Shown: positions 61,877 through 64,000 of the stretch, piece by piece | How positions within the stretch are numbered: position 1 is the first letter of the stretch | How the letters are laid out: each line of letters starts with the position of its first letter | From: Serilophus lunatus | Taxonomy: Eukaryota > Chordata > Aves > Passeriformes > Eurylaimidae | Assembly: GCA_013399895.1 (NCBI GenBank) | Contig: VXBA01000387.1 | Span: 654,461-718,460, forward strand | DNA: 64,000 nt | Reading direction: 5' to 3' | Made by a program: the position numbers and the translations under genes | Notes under the pieces: generated by a model | Told to the model about the DNA's origin: nothing | Databases searched by the model: none | What the model saw: only the letters and a program-made list of their open reading frames with translations

Positions 61877-63729
61877 GTAAGAAATGTGTTTGGATATATT
61901 TTTCCTCTCTGGATTCCATCATTTTTGTGATAATTTATACACTAAATTAAAGGATGAAGCTAAGAGAGCAACCATGTGGAAGGAAGGTTTGTGGGTATCC
62001 AGAGAGCTAATGTGCTAGACAAACTCAACCAAAACCTGCAACGCTCAATGTGAAACAGTCTTTGTTTTAAGTTTGTTTTCCTCCCCCCCTAACTCTCCTT
62101 TTTTCTTCCTGCAGATAAATATATTAATTAAATGACCCTTCTTTAGAATTACACAGAAAGGAGAGTTCAGGAACCTTTATTGAACCGACCTGTAAAACTA
62201 GAACAAAATCAGCTTCTCTGTTGTTTCCCCTAAATGATTTTTCCATTGCATTCCACATCTTATCAGGGACTTGTTTGGGCTTGAAACTCCGAAGCTTTTT
62301 CTGTAGGTCAGTTCAATAAGGCACTCAAAGATGCTTTTCTCTCCATTGATTGGGATGTTTGGTAGGCTTTCAGCTTTTCTAGGTTTTTTGAAAGTAAAAT
62401 AATAATAAGTTTATCCCCTCCTCCTTGTATTTCTTTTATCGTTCACCAAAAATAGAGATTTTCTCATTCTCAGTTCATCACAAAAATATTCCCTTTCTTA
62501 CAAGGAAATCATCCCATTTTAATACCTGATATTCCACAATGGACTCTAACTTCTCCACTAAAACTGCAGTGTTATAAAATTTGACTGATAGTTTTGGATT
62601 CCAATAGTTATTTTAACCAGACACGAGACAGGAACAAAACAGCAGCTTCACCAACCATCCCAGCCCAGGGTAAATTGTCCATCTCTGCATTGACAAACTA
62701 CAGCCTGTTGTACAAAGTAGTTAATTTCTACCCACTTCTGTTTCTGGTGCCATTCTATCTAAGGAAGAGATAGTTACAGGCTGAGATGTGGAAGAATAGA
62801 CAGCATGTGAACATTTTCAGGCAGCCTGAATTAAATAACAGTCAGAGGATAGATAGTACAGTGAGAGATGAGGGTGGCTCCATAGGTCTCTCTCATGGCC
62901 CTCAAGTCCCTGGGATATGCTCAGGCGCTGGGTAGTGGTAAGTGTTAAGAGAAATGAGTGCAAACAAGAATGAAATCACCCTTCTCTTGTGCCCCTCCAA
63001 CCATCTAACTCCATGAACAATAGTCCACCACAATGTCAGAGATGGGTTCTACTCTCATCAGACCTTGGTGCCATATTTCTCTAAGGGCTGTTTTTAATTT
63101 CCACTCCTGTTCTGGGAGAATCAGAGAATGGTGTGGTTTCAAACAGCCCCTGGAACATCCTCAAACAGCCTTCTGGGTCAAGAGCAACGAGCAGGGATAC
63201 CTGAAAACCCATGAAATCTCTGCGAGTCCCACAGGGATTTGTCTTGGAAGATAAAATCCAAGGGCTCCTCAGATAACAGCAGTACACACACACACATAAC
63301 ACAGCACCTCCCCACAGCCTCTGTTCCAGCTTGAGGCAGCATTATCCCAGATGGTCAGATTTGTAATTGCTATAGCTCTATACTAAAGTCACCTTTCTTT
63401 TTGGGCATTAGTAAAAATTTCCTACTTCCAGTTGACTGATAACATATTTTATCTTTTATATTATATTTCTTCTCCCTCCCCCCTCCAGCCCTTCTCTCTT
63501 CACAGCAAACAGTTTCATGCAAACCTTCTAGGATTTCTGTGGGGAGTGGTAGGCAATAGAACTCTGTTGTCTAATGGGACTTCCACTGGCATTTGGCATC
63601 CTTCCTGGCATTTCACCCTTCATATTATAATTTATAGTGTAATGTAATTTTTTTCATATCACGCTATAACATAAATTATTGCCAGTTTGTCCTTAACACT
63701 CAAGGAGACAGTCTAGGGCTTTTTGGACC
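61877..63729. other. Non-coding DNA
   Basis: A very strong polypyrimidine acceptor-like site lies at 62080-62114, followed by stops in the expected frame. A sequence near 63118-63150 faintly resembles a CR1 end but is too diverged to call. Nothing else recognised. Confidence 0.5.
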
Positions 63730-63874
63730 AGGAAAAAGAATGAGAGAAAGAAAGAGAGAGTGTGAAAGAGAGATGGAAGGAGGGAGGGGATGTAGGGAAA
63801 GGAGGGAAGGGAGCAGAGAAAGGGCTGGGAGGGAGGGATGAAGAATGGAAAGAAGGAGGGAAGGAAGAAGAAGA
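63730..63874. repeat. Purine-rich GA/GGAA low-complexity tract
   Basis: About 145 bp of nearly all-purine + strand sequence with GAGA, GGAGG and GGAA words, interrupted by isolated T and C. No regular unit as in the 47 kb satellite. Confidence 0.85.
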
Positions 63875-64000
63875 TTTATTTATAGAATTAAACCCCCTAA
63901 AGCTAAACCAGGTAAATAAAATATAGAAGAAAACTTTTTTCCCTACAACTAATTAAAATGCTCTCTTTTAGCCTAGGATATGTCACTTAGTCCTCAGTGG
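63875..64000. other. Non-coding window end
   Basis: AT-rich. Nothing recognised. Confidence 0.6.

Noticed and set aside
63118..63160. Possible CR1 end ('gagaatcagagaatggtg')
   Set aside because: Only the first dozen bases resemble a CR1 terminus; the following sequence does not.

Overview
This is a 64 kb piece of vertebrate nuclear DNA, most likely from a bird. The bird call rests on two kinds of interspersed repeat: several 5'-truncated CR1 LINE ends (1308-1763, 2174-2263, 29300-29358, 30246-30425), with the avian-style 3' terminus of short ATTCTATG-like repeats, and a solo LTR at 58466-59052 that I recognise as an avian ERVL-type LTR. The DNA is AT-rich and CpG-poor, has long simple repeats and no densely packed genes. 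There are no operons, no prokaryotic signals, no CRISPR array, and no rRNA or tRNA gene that I can support.

No complete gene is visible. The window reads as a gene desert or as very large introns. Nearly all long open frames lie in simple repeats, in transposon remnants or in non-coding DNA. A few short segments on the + strand do look like internal coding exons: they have splice-site-like borders and protein-like translations. They lie at 23215-23446, 31215-31273, 38397-38507, 60062-60199 and 61803-61876, with a competing one at 40185-40249. The first five can be joined without breaking reading phase and would encode an acidic, partly coiled-coil segment, an Arg-rich stretch and another helix. 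I cannot name the gene. The set was picked by eye from a larger pool of splice-like sites, so each call has low confidence.

Layout: 1-3.7 kb holds two CR1 ends in non-coding DNA. 3.7-4.7 kb is a CpG-retaining block that may be regulatory. 4.7-14.3 kb is featureless apart from small A/T-rich runs. 14.3-16.0 kb is a microsatellite cluster with an uninterrupted 588 bp CA tract and a 125 bp ATT tract. 16-29 kb is non-coding, with regulatory-looking homeodomain/POU-type islands near 21.8 and 25.1 kb. 29-30.4 kb has a single N and two CR1 ends. 30.4-47 kb has the candidate exons and a CpG-rich island at 37.1-37.5 kb. 47.0-47.4 kb is a mosaic purine pentamer satellite, and 49.3 kb is a poly(T) tract. 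58.5-59.1 kb is the solo LTR. 60-62 kb has the best candidate exon pair and a CpG/CRE-like island, and the window ends in a purine-rich tract.

If the candidate exons are real, the window is the interior of one long + strand gene whose introns carry putative enhancers. If not, it is an intergenic regulatory desert. The sequence alone does not decide between these. Conservation and RNA data would.
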